Below, piece by piece: positions 6,430 through 14,165 of a DNA stretch of 64,000 nucleotides. This DNA is from Pontivivens insulae. Its GTDB lineage: Bacteria > Pseudomonadota > Alphaproteobacteria > Rhodobacterales > Rhodobacteraceae. Under the pieces are notes generated by a model. That model was not told where the DNA came from, did not search any database, and saw only the letters and a list, made by a program, of their open reading frames with translations. Position 1 is the stretch's first letter. Each line of letters begins with the position of its first letter. The stretch is taken from assembly GCF_900302495.1 (NCBI RefSeq), contig NZ_OMKW01000004.1, positions 62,001-126,000 of the forward strand, written 5' to 3'. The position numbers were made by a program, and so were the translations under genes.

Positions 6430-9323
6430 GGGTTCGCGAGGGCTCACGGATCGATGCCGAACGCGTCGTGCGCTTCAGCTTGAATGGCAAGGCGGTTGTT
6501 GGTCGGAAAGGCGACACGTTGGCCTCCGCCCTGCTGGCCAATGATCAGCGTCTCATGGGACGCTCGTTCAAATATCACCGGCCACGCGGCGTCGTCACCG
6601 CAGGGTCGGAAGAGCCGAATGCGCTGTTCGAGATCGGCACGGGTGCGGGGCAGGTTCCAAATGTGCGTGGAACCGTGCAGGAGATCTTTGATGGGATGGT
6701 GGCGCGGTCGCAGAATTGCTGGCCCTCGCTAGAGCGGGACGCCCTGGCGATCAACGATCTGATGTCGCGGTTCCTGAGTGCGGGGTTCTACTACAAAACC
6801 TTCATGTGGCCGCAAGCGTTCTGGGAAAAGCTCTATGAACCGATAATCCGGCGCGCGGCGGGGCTGGGGGCGCTGTCTGGTGACGAACCTGTCGGGGATT
6901 TTGACAAGGCGTGGGCGCATTGCGATCTGCTGATCATCGGCGGCGGTCCGGCGGGATTGATGGCAGCATTGACTGCGGGACGTACCGGTCAGCGTGTTCT
7001 TATCGCGGATGAGGATGTCAGGTTGGGCGGACGTCTCGATGCCGAGAGCTTTGAGCTTGGCGGGATGGCGTCAACCGATTGGGCGCGGGAAGCTGCTGCC
7101 GAACTGGACAGCTTACCCAATGTGCGCGTGATGACGCGCACCACCGTAACCGGCGCCTATGATGGCAGGACATTCGGTGCCTATGAGCGTGTCAGCGAAC
7201 ATCTCGCCAGCCCACCTGCGGGTGCGCCGGTTGGCACGTTTTGGCGGATCGTAGCCGATCGGACCCTTTTGGCTGGCGGCGCGCATGAGCGCATGATCGC
7301 GTTTCCAGACAATGATCGCCCCGGCATTATGCAGGCGAGCGCTGTGCGGTCCTACCTTCACCGCTATGGTGTCGCGCCGGGTCGCAAGGTCGCGGTCTTT
7401 ACCAATAATGACGATGGCTGGCGAACGGTTGATGATCTGCAGGCGGCAGGTGTTGAGGTCTCTGCCCTCATCGACACCCGGCCTGATGTCGAGCCGGGCC
7501 GAGACGTGCGTACGGTGACCGGTGCGCAGGTGGTGGCAACGCGCGGGCGGCTGGGGCTGGAAAGCCTTGATATTAGCAAACCGGGCGGGGGGCGGCAGTT
7601 CATTTCGGCTGATTGCCTTGCCGTATCCGGGGGTTGGAACCCGTCCGTGCACCTGACCTGCCATATGAACGGACGCCCCATTTGGCGTGACGACATCGCT
7701 GCCTTTGTCCCAAAGCCCGGCGCGGTGCCTGGATTGGAAGCGATTGGTGCGGCAAATGGGGCGTTCTCAACCCACGAAGCTTTACGTGCGGGGGCTGACG
7801 CGGCTGGTGGTGGAGAAATACCGGCCGCCGAGGATGCGCCTGTCAATGTCACACCTTTCTGGCATGTAACTGGCGTGAAGGGTCGTCAGTGGCTCGACTT
7901 GCAAAACGACGTGACCGTGAAGGACATCAAGCTCGCGCATCAGGAGAACTTCCGTTCGGTCGAGCATATGAAGCGCTACACCACCTTGGGTATGGCCACC
8001 GATCAGGGCAAGCTTTCGAATATGGGCGGTCTGGCTGTCATGGCCGAGCTAACGGGCCAGCCGATCCCGAGCGTCGGAACGACCACATTCCGCCCGCCTT
8101 ATACGCCCATTCCGGTTGCGGCCCTTGCGGGGCGCGCCCATCGGGCGCATTTCGCACCGGATCGCTATACGCCCTCTCATCAATTGAGCGAGGAACGTGG
8201 CGCATCTTATGTCGAGGCGGGCTTATGGCATCGTGCGGCTTGGTTCCCGCAAGGCAATGAGACGACGTGGAAGCAAAGTGCGGATCGCGAGGTGGGCTGG
8301 GTCCGCGGTGCGGTCGGTGTTTGCGATGTCACCACCCTTGGCAAGATCGATGTGCAGGGTCCGGGCGCGCGTGATCTGCTCGACCTGCTCTACACCGGCA
8401 AGATGTCGACATTGAAAGAGGGTCGGGTCAGATACGGGTTGATGCTGCGTGAAGACGGTTTTGTCATGGATGACGGCACCTGCGCGCGGCTTGGCCCTGA
8501 TCACTATGTCATCACGACAACGACCGCGGCGGCGGGCGAGGTCATGGCCTATATGGACTTCTGCGCGCAGGTGCTGAAGCCTGATCTGCCCGTTCGCTTT
8601 ATCTCTACGACCGAGCAATGGGCGCAATTCGCGGTTGCCGGGCCGCAATCGCGCGCGCTGCTGGAAGGGCTGCTCGATCAGGGCCTGAACGACGATGTGT
8701 TGCCGTTCATGGGCTATCTTCCGGTCCAGATTGGGGACGTTGCGGGTCGGCTGTTCCGTATCTCGTTTTCCGGTGAGCTGGCCTATGAGCTGGCCGTCCC
8801 GACCCGATATGGTGACGCTCTGATCCGGGTGCTGGAGGATCGGGCCAAGGCGCTGGGCGGCGGGCTTTACGGGATGGAGGCGCTGAACATCCTGCGGATC
8901 GAGAAAGGCTTTATCACCCATTCCGAGATCCATGGACGGGTGACGGCGGACGATATCGGGTTTGGCCGGATGGTCAGCCCTGCCAAGGATTGCATTGGAA
9001 AGGTCATGAGCCAGCGGCCCGGACTGCATGGCGCAGAACGCCAGCAATTGGTTGGGTTGCGCGCGAAGGATGGCGCCTTGAAGGCGGGGGCGCACATATT
9101 TGGGCAAGGAAAGCGGGCCTCTGCCGAAAATGATCAGGGCTACATAACCTCGGCCTGCACATCGCCCACGCTAGGGCATCTGGCGCTCGCATTCGTGGTG
9201 AACGGGCGCGCCCGGCACGGGGAGCAGGTCGTGGCGCATGATGGCCTTCATGGCACTGATATTGCCTGCGAGATTGTCGATCCGGTGTTCATGGATCCGG
9301 ATGGGGAGAAAATGCGTGGTTGA
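6426..9323 (+). CDS. soxA: Sarcosine oxidase, alpha subunit
   Basis: A 965-residue subunit in the usual domain order. The N-terminal ferredoxin-like segment contains RSFKYHRPRGV. A NAD+-binding domain begins at LLIIGGGPAGLMAALTAG near residue 168. A C-terminal aminomethyltransferase (GcvT-like) domain, from about 590 to the end, accepts the methylene group on tetrahydrofolate (FRISFSGELAYELAVP and KGFITHSEIHG are seen). It is slightly shorter than the commonest 1000-residue versions, but no domain is missing. Its stop is overlapped by the GTG start of soxG. Confidence 0.95.
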   Translation: MRVREGSRIDAERVVRFSLNGKAVVGRKGDTLASALLANDQRLMGRSFKYHRPRGVVTAGSEEPNALFEIGTGAGQVPNVRGTVQEIFDGMVARSQNCWPSLERDALAINDLMSRFLSAGFYYKTFMWPQAFWEKLYEPIIRRAAGLGALSGDEPVGDFDKAWAHCDLLIIGGGPAGLMAALTAGRTGQRVLIADEDVRLGGRLDAESFELGGMASTDWAREAAAELDSLPNVRVMTRTTVTGAYDGRTFGAYERVSEHLASPPAGAPVGTFWRIVADRTLLAGGAHERMIAFPDNDRPGIMQASAVRSYLHRYGVAPGRKVAVFTNNDDGWRTVDDLQAAGVEVSALIDTRPDVEPGRDVRTVTGAQVVATRGRLGLESLDISKPGGGRQFISADCLAVSGGWNPSVHLTCHMNGRPIWRDDIAAFVPKPGAVPGLEAIGAANGAFSTHEALRAGADAAGGGEIPAAEDAPVNVTPFWHVTGVKGRQWLDLQNDVTVKDIKLAHQENFRSVEHMKRYTTLGMATDQGKLSNMGGLAVMAELTGQPIPSVGTTTFRPPYTPIPVAALAGRAHRAHFAPDRYTPSHQLSEERGASYVEAGLWHRAAWFPQGNETTWKQSADREVGWVRGAVGVCDVTTLGKIDVQGPGARDLLDLLYTGKMSTLKEGRVRYGLMLREDGFVMDDGTCARLGPDHYVITTTTAAAGEVMAYMDFCAQVLKPDLPVRFISTTEQWAQFAVAGPQSRALLEGLLDQGLNDDVLPFMGYLPVQIGDVAGRLFRISFSGELAYELAVPTRYGDALIRVLEDRAKALGGGLYGMEALNILRIEKGFITHSEIHGRVTADDIGFGRMVSPAKDCIGKVMSQRPGLHGAERQQLVGLRAKDGALKAGAHIFGQGKRASAENDQGYITSACTSPTLGHLALAFVVNGRARHGEQVVAHDGLHGTDIACEIVDPVFMDPDGEKMRG

Positions 9324-9831
9324 ATTGAGTGCCGTAAGCCCCTTTGCGGGTGCCGAGCTGCCTGTTTCCTGTGGCGGGATGCACCTTGCCGAAACGGAGA
9401 TGCCAGTTCTGTTCAGCGTCGCGCCCTATCCGGGCCAGCGGACTGCGGTCGAGGGCGTGTTGGGTCAGTTGCCGATCGGACGCCGGAACGGCGATCTGAT
9501 CTGGTCCGGTCTCGATCAGTGGTTCCTTTCGGCAGACCCCGAAGGACTCGACGGCATTGCTGCGGTGACGGATCAAAGCGATGCCTGGGCGATGCTGGAC
9601 CTGACTGGAGAGGGATGGCGCGACGTGCTGGCGCGCCTATCGCCGCTTGATGCAGACAGGTTCGAAGCTCAACAGGTTGCCCGAACCGAAGTGGCGCACA
9701 TGGCCGGTATCGTGATCGGACTGGAGGAGGGCGTCAGGCTGGGCATTCTGCGGTCATTCGCCCGCACACTGCATCACCATCTGGTCGACGCGATGCAATC
9801 GGTGACAGCGCAATCAGTTCTTTCTGAGTGA
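9316..9831 (+). CDS. soxG: Sarcosine oxidase, gamma subunit
   Basis: A 171-residue subunit that packs against the alpha subunit. The GTG at 9316 is chosen as start. It gives VVELSAVSPFAG, has a GGGGAGA ribosome site about 8 nt upstream, and overlaps the soxA stop by 8 nt. An in-frame extension further upstream only re-reads soxA. The family's weakly conserved features are present: SVAPYPGQ near residue 34, LIWSGLDQWFL near 60, and an ARTEVAHM segment near 125. The stop codon is immediately before the 3' end of the opposite-strand tRNA-His gene, so the two converge with no spacer. Confidence 0.88.
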   Translation: MVELSAVSPFAGAELPVSCGGMHLAETEMPVLFSVAPYPGQRTAVEGVLGQLPIGRRNGDLIWSGLDQWFLSADPEGLDGIAAVTDQSDAWAMLDLTGEGWRDVLARLSPLDADRFEAQQVARTEVAHMAGIVIGLEEGVRLGILRSFARTLHHHLVDAMQSVTAQSVLSE

Positions 9832-9908
9832 TGGTACCGACACCCCGGCTCGAACGGGGGACCTCTTGATCCACAATCAAGCGCTCTAACCTACTGAGCT
9901 ATGTCGGC
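9832..9908 (-). tRNA. tRNA-His (GTG), no encoded G-1, A73
   Basis: A 77-nt cloverleaf read on the minus strand. Acceptor GCCGACA pairs with TGTCGGT, with a G1:U72 wobble. The D stem is GCTC/GAGC, the anticodon stem CTTGA/TCAAG with loop TTGTGGA (anticodon GTG), and the T stem CCCCG/CGGGG with loop TTCGAGC. A73 and CCA are encoded. The base before G1 is T, so there is no templated G-1, and the discriminator is A rather than C. This matches the divergent tRNA-His of a clade of Alphaproteobacteria with a co-evolved HisRS. It ends 1 nt from soxG. Confidence 0.95.
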
Positions 9909-10005
9909 ACTGAGCCGCGTCCTACCGTTGGTGAAACATGATTGCAAGGGGTGATCTGGACAGGATGCGTGATGGGCGTTAGGGCAGCGGCAAAGGAGTG
10001 ATCCC

Positions 10006-10218
10006 ATGAGTATCAACCGCGAAAGCGACATCGCCGCAAATCTGCAAATCGGTCCGACGACATTGGGCATGGTGCGTCTCTATGTGGAGGCCGAGGGCGT
10101 CGACTTGCCGCTCGACTTCGACCCGGAGGAGGCCGAGGAGATCGCCGAGGAACTGCGCACGGCCGCGGCGCAGGCCCGGAAAATGTCTGCGGGCAAGGGC
10201 AAGAAGGGCACAAAGTAA
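10006..10218 (+). CDS. Small conserved protein (DUF6324-like)
   Basis: A 70-residue soluble protein with a polar N-terminal half (NRESDIAANLQIGPTTLGMVR), a short strand, an acidic helix (FDPEEAEEIAEELR), and a lysine-rich tail. From memory it resembles a small uncharacterised Rhodobacterales family (DUF6324); I could not verify this. A ribosome site GGAG lies 7 nt before the ATG. It has no signal or membrane segment. It lies between tRNA-His and a broken GFA-type gene. Function unknown. Confidence 0.7.
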   Translation: MSINRESDIAANLQIGPTTLGMVRLYVEAEGVDLPLDFDPEEAEEIAEELRTAAAQARKMSAGKGKKGTK

Positions 10219-10240
10219 CGGTGTGCCATACGCCGCCGAG

Positions 10241-10656
10241 ATGGTGAGGGACGGAACCGGAGGCGTGACCGCAAGCGAGCACGACACCGTGCTGCAAACC
10301 GGGCGTTGCGCGTGCCGCACACCTTTGGCGCATGCCACTATCGCACCTGCCGCCAATGGGCGGGAGGGGTCTGGATGGCCGTACAGTCTGCCGAACCTCC
10401 GCAAATCGACGGCCCGCTGACTGTTTGGCAGTCCGCGCATCATGGGGAAAGGGCCAGCTGCGCGACATGTGGCGGGGCAGTCTACTTCCGCTCCCGCCTC
10501 GGCTCTGGCCTCTTTGACGACCAGGACGGCTGGACAATGACCCGGCAGATCTGCGCGGAGGGCCGACCTGATCACTATGCCTTCGGCGCCCCTGCCCCCG
10601 CTTTCACCGGTTGGGGCACGATCTGGGCGATCCTGACCGGACGCCTGCCGCGCTGA
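10241..10656 (+). pseudogene. GFA-type (CENP-V/GFA) protein, frameshifted
   Basis: Two frames together give one protein. From ATG 10241, frame 2 reads MVRDGTGGVTASEHDTVLQT and then GRCACR, the first zinc CxC of the GFA fold. It then runs into unrelated residues and stops at 10420. Frame 1 picks up at about 10320 with FGACHYRTCRQWAGGVWMAV, the second metal motif, then CATCGGAVYF, and runs to 10656. The roughly 10-15 residues expected between CAC and FGACH are missing, so a deletion that also shifts the frame is the simplest reading. A TTG start at 10306 could give a truncated protein lacking the first CxC. Confidence 0.7.
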
Positions 10657-10698
10657 TCCGCGCCTTCTTCTTGGTCCAAATATCCTCGCCGAAGGCGC

Positions 10699-12075
10699 TC
10701 AGCCCAGATGACCTTCGGCCCTCGCCCAGTGAAGCGTCGCGTCGAGGCACGCGCCGATTGGCGCAAAGAGTTCATCCAGCTCGCCTTCCGTAATTGTCAT
10801 GGGGGGGCAGAACACGAGGCTGTCGCCTGCCGCACGCAGGATTACGCCATGCTCTACAAGGCGGGTCGCGAGATGGGCGCCCACCTTCCCGGGCTGGCTG
10901 AACATTGCATTGCCGCCGGGGGTGAGCTCCAACGCGCCGAGCAGTCCGATCTGGCGCGCCTCACCCACCAAAGGATGGTCCTTGTGGGTCATCAGGTGGT
11001 TGCGGAAATGTGGCTCGATGGCCCGAACCTTCGCGGGGATGTCCTCACGCATATAGATATCGAGTGCGGCGGAACCCACGGCGCAGCCCATCGGATGGCC
11101 GCCATAGGTGAAGCCATGGCCGAATATGCCGATCTCGCCTGAATGATTCTCGATCACATCGGCCATCTCGGCATTGATCGCGACAGCCGACAGGGGCGCG
11201 TAGCCGCTGGTCAACTGCTTGGCCATAGAGATCGAGGTTGGCTGCATGTTCAGTCGCTGGTGTCCGAACCATTCGCCCGTGCGCCCGAAGCCGCAGATCA
11301 CCTCATCCGCGATGCACAAGATGTCATAGCGGTTGAGCACAGGCATGATCGCCTCGAAATAGCCCTCTGGCGGAACGATCACTCCGCCCGCACCCATCAC
11401 GGGTTCCGCGATAAAGGCGGCGATGGTGTCGGGGCCCTCGGCCTCGATCATCTGTTCGAGTTCAGTGGCGAGCCGCTTTGAGAACTCTAGCTCCGTCTCG
11501 CCTGCGTGCGCGCCGCGGAAGTGGTGTGGTGTCGCTGTGTGGTGAATGCGATCAACGGGCAGGTCGAAGCTTTTGTGATTGTAGGGCAGGCCGGTCAGCG
11601 ATGCCGACACAATGCTGACACCGTGATACCCCTTCACCCGGCTGATGATCTTTTTCTTATCCGGGCGGCCAAGCGCGTTGTTGTAGTACCAAGCGAGCTT
11701 GATCTGGGTCTCGTTCGCCTCTGATCCGCTTGACTGATAGAAGACACGGGACATGCCCGGTGCGAGATCTTTGATCTTCTCGGCCAGCTCGATTGCAGGC
11801 TCGAAGGAACGGCCCGCGAAGAGGTGGTAGTAGGGCAGCTTGTCGAGCTGAGCCTTCGCAACCTCGACCAACTCGGCATTGTTGAAGCCGAGGCCGCAAC
11901 ACCACAGGCCAGCCATACCTTCAATGAAGCGCTTGCCTGTGTTGTCGTAGATGTAGACGCCCTCTCCCCGCTCAATGACGTGTGCGCCTTGTGCACGGTG
12001 GGTTACGGCATTCGTGTAGGGATGAAGCAAAGCTTCGACATCACGGGTCTGCATATTCGTGAGTTGTACGGTCAT
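10699..12075 (-). CDS. Class III PLP-dependent aminotransferase (omega-aminotransferase type)
   Basis: A 458-residue cytoplasmic enzyme of the fold-type I class III aminotransferases. GMAGLWCCGLGF near residue 53 is a substrate-loop motif typical of omega-amine/taurine-type transaminases. IADEVICGFGRTGEWFG near 260 holds the Asp that binds the pyridine nitrogen. SMAKQLTSGYAPL near 290 holds the catalytic lysine. The start is supported by AAGGAGG eight nt upstream. It is divergent from the 5'-nucleotidase gene. The amino donor cannot be told from sequence; putrescine, beta-alanine, taurine or amines are all possible. Confidence 0.88.
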   Translation of the reverse strand: MTVQLTNMQTRDVEALLHPYTNAVTHRAQGAHVIERGEGVYIYDNTGKRFIEGMAGLWCCGLGFNNAELVEVAKAQLDKLPYYHLFAGRSFEPAIELAEKIKDLAPGMSRVFYQSSGSEANETQIKLAWYYNNALGRPDKKKIISRVKGYHGVSIVSASLTGLPYNHKSFDLPVDRIHHTATPHHFRGAHAGETELEFSKRLATELEQMIEAEGPDTIAAFIAEPVMGAGGVIVPPEGYFEAIMPVLNRYDILCIADEVICGFGRTGEWFGHQRLNMQPTSISMAKQLTSGYAPLSAVAINAEMADVIENHSGEIGIFGHGFTYGGHPMGCAVGSAALDIYMREDIPAKVRAIEPHFRNHLMTHKDHPLVGEARQIGLLGALELTPGGNAMFSQPGKVGAHLATRLVEHGVILRAAGDSLVFCPPMTITEGELDELFAPIGACLDATLHWARAEGHLG

Positions 12076-12257
12076 GATCGGCGCCTCCTTGATGCGAGAG
12101 CGTGACCGGCAGCGATGTTTCGGGCAACCCCGCTTATCGTGATGACCCCTATCACAGGAGCTTCACAGAGTGACGTTATGGCGGACCGCGCAACGAATTG
12201 ACCTTTTGGTCCAGCCCGCGCACCATCACGGTCATAATTCAAAACAGTGAGGTCCAT

Positions 12258-13862
12258 ATGTCTTTGAAACCGATGCTTGCCGCGACAGTGGCCCTGTCTG
12301 CATTGACCACGGCGGCCTATGCCGACGGCCATGCGGCACCGCTTACCATGACGATCATTCACACCAATGACGTTCACAGCCGCATTGAGCCGATCAACCG
12401 CTTCGATTCGACCTGTTCCGCCGAAGATGATGCGGCAGGCGAGTGCTTTGGCGGCGTTGCACGCGTGGCGACCATGATCAACCAACTGCGCGGTGAGGCG
12501 ACCAACCCTGTTGTGCTGGATGCGGGCGATCAATTCCAAGGCTCGATGTTCTACACGACCTATAAGGGGTCAGCAGCGGCTGAGTTCATGAATATGACCG
12601 GCTATGACGTCATGGCCGTGGGCAATCACGAATTTGACGATGGTCCGGCGAAACTGTCCGATTTTGCCGATATCGTCGATTTCCCCGTGATCTCTGGCAA
12701 CATCAATGTCGGTCAGGAAGCCTCGCTCGAAGGCGATGTTGAGCCTTACGTGGTTCTCGATGTGGACGGGCAGCAGGTTGCTGTCGTTTCGGTTCTGGCG
12801 ACGGATACGGCGGAAACCTCCTCGCCGGGTGACAACGTCATCTTCACGGATGAAATTGAGTATCTTCAGCAGGTTGTAAGTGAGCTGGAAGCAGAGGGGA
12901 TCGACAAGATCATCGCGCTGACCCATGTCGGCTTCGCCGTCGATCAGCGCATTGCGGAGAATGTTGCGGGCCTTGATGCAATTGTCGGCGGCCATTCTCA
13001 CACCTGGTTCTCGTCATCGTCCCCGGATGCGCCGGTGACCTATCCCTATTGGGCAAGCGGCCCTGAAGGTGCGCTTGTGCCGATTGTGCAGGCCTATGCC
13101 TATTCCAAATATGTGGGCCAGCTTGAGCTTACCTTTGATGCCGAAGGTAACGTCATCGATGCGGTTGGTGACACGATCCTTCTCGACGCATCTGTCGAAG
13201 CGGATCCGGCCATTGCGGCACGGGTTGCAGAGCTTGCCGGGCCTCTTGAAGAGATCCGTCAGCAGGTCGTTGCGTCAACCTCTGCTCCTATCGATGGGGA
13301 TCGCTCTTCCTGCCGGGCTGGCGAGTGCGAAATGGGCGTTCTGGTCACTGATGCGATGTTGGATCGTGTTGCAGATCAAGGCGTTAGCATTGCCATTACA
13401 AATGGCGGCGGTTTGCGCGCATCCATCGATGCGGGTGAAATCACGATGGGTGAAGTCCTGACGGTTCTGCCGTTCCAGAACACTCTGGCGACCTTTGATG
13501 CGACGGGTGCGATGATCATTGAAGCCCTCGAAAACGGTGTCAGCCGTGTCGAAGATGGCGCGGGCCGCTTCCCGCAGGTTGCCGGTCTTCGCTACACTTG
13601 GAACGCTGCGAACGAGCCGGGAAGCCGCATCGTTTCGGTTGAGGTGGCTGACGGGGACGGTTGGGCCCCAATCGACCCTGATGCGACCTACGGCGTTGCC
13701 TCCAACAACTACATGCGGGGCGGTGGCGACGGATATTCTGTCTTTGAGAATGCCGAAAACGCATATGATTTCGGCCCGGGTCTTGAAGTGGTCGTCGCCG
13801 ATTTCCTGGCTGAGTCGGGTGAATACACGCCTTCCTTGGCTGGCCGCGTGATCGCAGAGTAA
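12258..13862 (+). CDS. Periplasmic 5'-nucleotidase / UshA-like metallophosphoesterase
   Basis: A 534-residue secreted protein. The start at 12258 gives a clear signal peptide (MSLKPMLAATVALSALTTAAYA). The N-terminal metallophosphatase domain shows the metal motifs IIHTNDVHSRI, DAGDQFQGS, GNHEFDDGP and GGHSHTWF. The C-terminal domain from about residue 355 carries ITNGGGLRASID and the aromatic substrate clamp region. The family hydrolyses nucleoside phosphates or UDP-sugars outside the cytoplasm to recover phosphate and nucleosides. Length is normal. A strong terminator follows. Confidence 0.92.
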   Translation: MSLKPMLAATVALSALTTAAYADGHAAPLTMTIIHTNDVHSRIEPINRFDSTCSAEDDAAGECFGGVARVATMINQLRGEATNPVVLDAGDQFQGSMFYTTYKGSAAAEFMNMTGYDVMAVGNHEFDDGPAKLSDFADIVDFPVISGNINVGQEASLEGDVEPYVVLDVDGQQVAVVSVLATDTAETSSPGDNVIFTDEIEYLQQVVSELEAEGIDKIIALTHVGFAVDQRIAENVAGLDAIVGGHSHTWFSSSSPDAPVTYPYWASGPEGALVPIVQAYAYSKYVGQLELTFDAEGNVIDAVGDTILLDASVEADPAIAARVAELAGPLEEIRQQVVASTSAPIDGDRSSCRAGECEMGVLVTDAMLDRVADQGVSIAITNGGGLRASIDAGEITMGEVLTVLPFQNTLATFDATGAMIIEALENGVSRVEDGAGRFPQVAGLRYTWNAANEPGSRIVSVEVADGDGWAPIDPDATYGVASNNYMRGGGDGYSVFENAENAYDFGPGLEVVVADFLAESGEYTPSLAGRVIAE

Positions 13863-13899
13863 GTCTGACCGCCCAGAATTGGGCAGATACAACCTATGG

Positions 13900-13929
13900 G
13901 AGCGCCGAACAAAACTCGGCGCTCTTTTT
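13900..13929 (+). terminator. Rho-independent terminator after the 5'-nucleotidase
   Basis: A 9-bp inverted repeat GAGCGCCGA / TCGGCGCTC with a short A-rich loop, followed directly by TTTTT, 37 nt after the stop codon. A textbook intrinsic terminator on the plus strand. Confidence 0.9.
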
Positions 13930-14165
13930 CGTTGTAAAACGCCTTAAAAATAAGGGATTCTCGTCGTTTTTTGTGGACTGTGACAAAAGACACCAATACG
14001 CAGAATAAGACGAAAAAAGGCATGGTCCGCCTAATTGAGAACATCAACTTTCTCTAAAAATGGATCCATCTGATAGGGCCTGTGGGGGCAAGCCTTTGAA
14101 ATCGCAGTGAAAGCTGCGAGTCGTTTTTATTTGGGCTGCGGCTCATTTGTGAGGGAACAAAGACT
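13930..14165 (+). promoter_or_regulatory. AT-rich leader before the giant repeat protein
   Basis: The 303-nt gap between the nucleotidase and the giant gene is AT-rich compared with its surroundings and holds no credible ORF. After the terminator come runs of T and A. A small hairpin, TCGCAG/CTGCGA (14102-14119), is followed by a T-run at 14124-14128 and then a ribosome site GAGGGA. The hairpin could be a weak attenuator or simply a leader structure. I see no clear -35/-10 pair. Confidence 0.4.

Noticed and set aside
8223-9107. A 294-codon minus-strand frame opposite soxA
   Set aside because: It lies wholly inside the well-supported GcvT-like domain of soxA and shows no domain of its own.
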